From contig JALSIL010000342.1 of NCBI GenBank assembly GCA_026990095.1, forward strand, positions 1 to 15,480: a DNA stretch of 15,480 bases, in the 5' to 3' direction. This document shows, piece after piece, positions 14,375-15,480 of the stretch. Made by a program: the position numbers and the translations under genes. This stretch comes from Lysobacterales bacterium (GTDB lineage Bacteria; Pseudomonadota; Gammaproteobacteria; Xanthomonadales; Marinicellaceae). A model generated the notes under the pieces. It ran no database searches and was not told the DNA's origin. It saw only the letters and a program-made list of their open reading frames with translations. Position 1 is the first letter of the stretch, and the number at the start of each line of letters is the position of its first letter.

Positions 14375-15100
14375 TTAAATCTCTGCATTGTGAAAAACAT
14401 TTTGTACGTCTTCTAAATCTTCTAACATCTCGTTAAACTTTTCAAAGTTTGCCAAATCCTCCTCATCGGTGATTTTAACTGTACTTTGAGGGATAAATTG
14501 AATCTCATCCACTTCAAATTTAATCTCGCCTAAGGCTTGTGTCAAAGCATTCTTTGTTTTAAAGTATTCTGTGTTGGGAGCAAATACAGAAATCTTACCA
14601 TCTTCGCATTCAACATCAGAAACATCGACATCGGCATCCATTAAAATTTCTAAGATATCTTCATCGTCTTTGCCATCGGCATCAAAGACAAAAATAGCAT
14701 CGTGATCAAACATGTGAGAAACACAACCTTGTGTGCCAATTGTGCAATGAGTTTTAGTAAAAGCCAAACGCACATCGCCAAAAGTGCGATTTGGATTGTC
14801 GGTTAAGCAATCTACGATAACCATGCACTTTCCTGGACCATAGCCTTCATAACGTGCCACAGCAAAATCTTCACCCGCTCCTCCTTTAGCTTTATCAATG
14901 GCTTTGGCAATAACATGAGCCGGGACTTGATCTCGTTTGGCACGCTCGATTAAGCTTCTTAGAGCCACATTTCCTTCAGGATCAGTACCACCTGATTTAG
15001 CACACACATAAATTCCACGAGAATGTTTCGAGTAAATTCGTGCATTCATGTCAGAGGTTTTTGCCATGGATTCTTTTCTATTTTGGTAGGCTCTTCCCAT
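14375..15100 (-). CDS. yeeN: YebC/PmpR/TACO1-family protein, YeeN subgroup
   Basis: A 241-residue cytosolic protein of the YebC/TACO1 family. Members were first called transcription regulators; recent work on bacterial YebC and mitochondrial TACO1 links them to translation through proline-rich stretches on the ribosome. The N-terminus MGRAYQNRKESMAKTSDMNA followed by RIYSKHSRGIYVCAKSGG matches the YeeN-type start rather than the 'MAGHSKWANIKHRK' of canonical YebC. The conserved block IERAKRDQVPAHVIAKAIDK (51-70), then RYEGYGPG (83-90) and NPNRT (102-106), is intact. The three-domain family length is normal. The C-terminus is acidic and ends VFHNAEI, like the VYHN of E. coli YeeN. The ATG at 15100 is preceded by GAGAAAG. 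It has its own promoter (15131-15159) and diverges from dusA. A canonical yebC next to ruvC would be expected elsewhere in the genome. Confidence 0.92.
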   Translation of the reverse strand: MGRAYQNRKESMAKTSDMNARIYSKHSRGIYVCAKSGGTDPEGNVALRSLIERAKRDQVPAHVIAKAIDKAKGGAGEDFAVARYEGYGPGKCMVIVDCLTDNPNRTFGDVRLAFTKTHCTIGTQGCVSHMFDHDAIFVFDADGKDDEDILEILMDADVDVSDVECEDGKISVFAPNTEYFKTKNALTQALGEIKFEVDEIQFIPQSTVKITDEEDLANFEKFNEMLEDLEDVQNVFHNAEI

Positions 15101-15130
15101 AATGTCTTTCTCAAATCTGTAAAAACAGTA

Positions 15131-15159
15131 ATTTTACTCATAACTTGTCATGCTGTGAA
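15131..15159 (-). promoter_or_regulatory. Sigma-70 promoter of the YebC-family gene
   Basis: On the minus strand, TTCACA (15154-15159, 5 of 6 consensus bases) and TAAAAT (15131-15136, 5 of 6) are exactly 17 bases apart. The start point near 15124 gives a leader of about 24 bases containing GAGAAAG before the ATG at 15100. Confidence 0.6.
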
Positions 15160-15209
15160 CTAAAAGAAAGCCAAAATGGCTTACAATAGTGTTTTTTCTT
15201 AGTTTTGAT

Positions 15210-15480
15210 ATGAATCACACCTTAAGTGTTGCGCCAATGCTTGATTGGACTGATAAACATTGCCGCTATTTGCACCGCTTAATTTCGGCAGATGCGGTTT
15301 TGTATTCTGAAATGGTAACCACGCCAGCTATTTTGCAAGGCGATACGCAAAAGTACATTGGATATAACCAACAAGAACACCCTGTGGTTTTACAACTGGG
15401 TGGTTCTGATGCAACAGATTTAGCAAAAAGTTGTGTTATTGCACAACAATACGGTTACGATGAGGTCAATCTTAATGTGG
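15210..15480 (+). CDS. dusA: tRNA-dihydrouridine(20/20a) synthase DusA, N-terminal part
   Basis: DusA is an FMN-dependent enzyme that reduces uridines 20 and 20a in the tRNA D-loop. The window holds the first 90 codons; the gene runs off the right edge. The translation begins MNHTLSVAPMLDWTDKHCRY, with the family motif SVAPMLDWTD (FMN-binding start of the barrel). It continues with SEMVTTPAIL, EHPVVLQLGGSD and YGYDEVNLNV, each closely matching E. coli DusA and distinguishing it from DusB and DusC. The last visible residues lead straight into the expected GCPS motif with the catalytic cysteine, just past the window end. The ATG at 15210 gives the normal N-terminus. A TACAAT at 15182-15187 is a possible -10 box but has no convincing -35 partner. 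The gene diverges from the YebC-family gene, 109 bases apart. Confidence 0.95.
   Translation, partial: MNHTLSVAPMLDWTDKHCRYLHRLISADAVLYSEMVTTPAILQGDTQKYIGYNQQEHPVVLQLGGSDATDLAKSCVIAQQYGYDEVNLNV

Noticed and set aside
15170..15180. GCCAAAATGGC dyad before dusA as an operator or terminator
   Set aside because: The arms are only four bases (GCCA/TGGC), there is no T-run, and no second copy was found to support a binding site.

Overview
The window looks like AT-rich chromosomal DNA of a free-living, Gram-negative bacterium, most likely a gammaproteobacterium. Support comes from DusA at the right end, a DegQ-type two-PDZ periplasmic protease, an inner-membrane RND efflux pump with its adaptor, a YeeN-type YebC protein and PrmC. 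The exported proteins (a choice-of-anchor-J-like domain, Ig-like repeats, an NGFE motif) recall marine Marinicella/Xanthomonadales-like genomes. That placement is recalled from family knowledge and was not tested. There are no tRNA or rRNA genes, CRISPR arrays or intact transposases, and no gene-free stretch over 300 bases.

Left part (1-6012, nearly all minus strand). The window opens with the N-terminus of a BlaI/MecI/CopY-type repressor, preceded by two matching TTACA-N2-TGTAA operators. Next come a secreted beta-jelly-roll-like protein with its own promoter and terminator, then prmC. A tight cluster follows, read right to left: a cytosolic ankyrin-repeat protein, an ECF-like sigma factor, and a single-pass membrane protein that overlaps the sigma gene and looks like an anti-sigma factor. 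A strong terminator closes it. The protease gene degQ lies 57 bases upstream on the same strand. This ankyrin / sigma / membrane-protein cluster is the best candidate here for an undescribed regulatory system.

Middle part (6068-11250, plus strand). pyrF (pyrimidine synthesis) diverges from degQ. It is followed by an RND efflux pair: a periplasmic adaptor and a 1036-residue permease whose start is fixed by a clear ribosome binding site. No outer-membrane channel gene is present, so the pump presumably uses a TolC-like protein encoded elsewhere.

Right part (11251-15480). A secreted protein with a charged coiled coil (minus strand) diverges from a 765-codon exported protein with four Ig-like repeats, whose start overlaps the stop of an 11-codon upstream reading frame. 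A bidirectional terminator separates it from the converging yeeN/yebC-type gene, which has a good sigma-70 promoter. The divergent dusA gene runs off the right edge.
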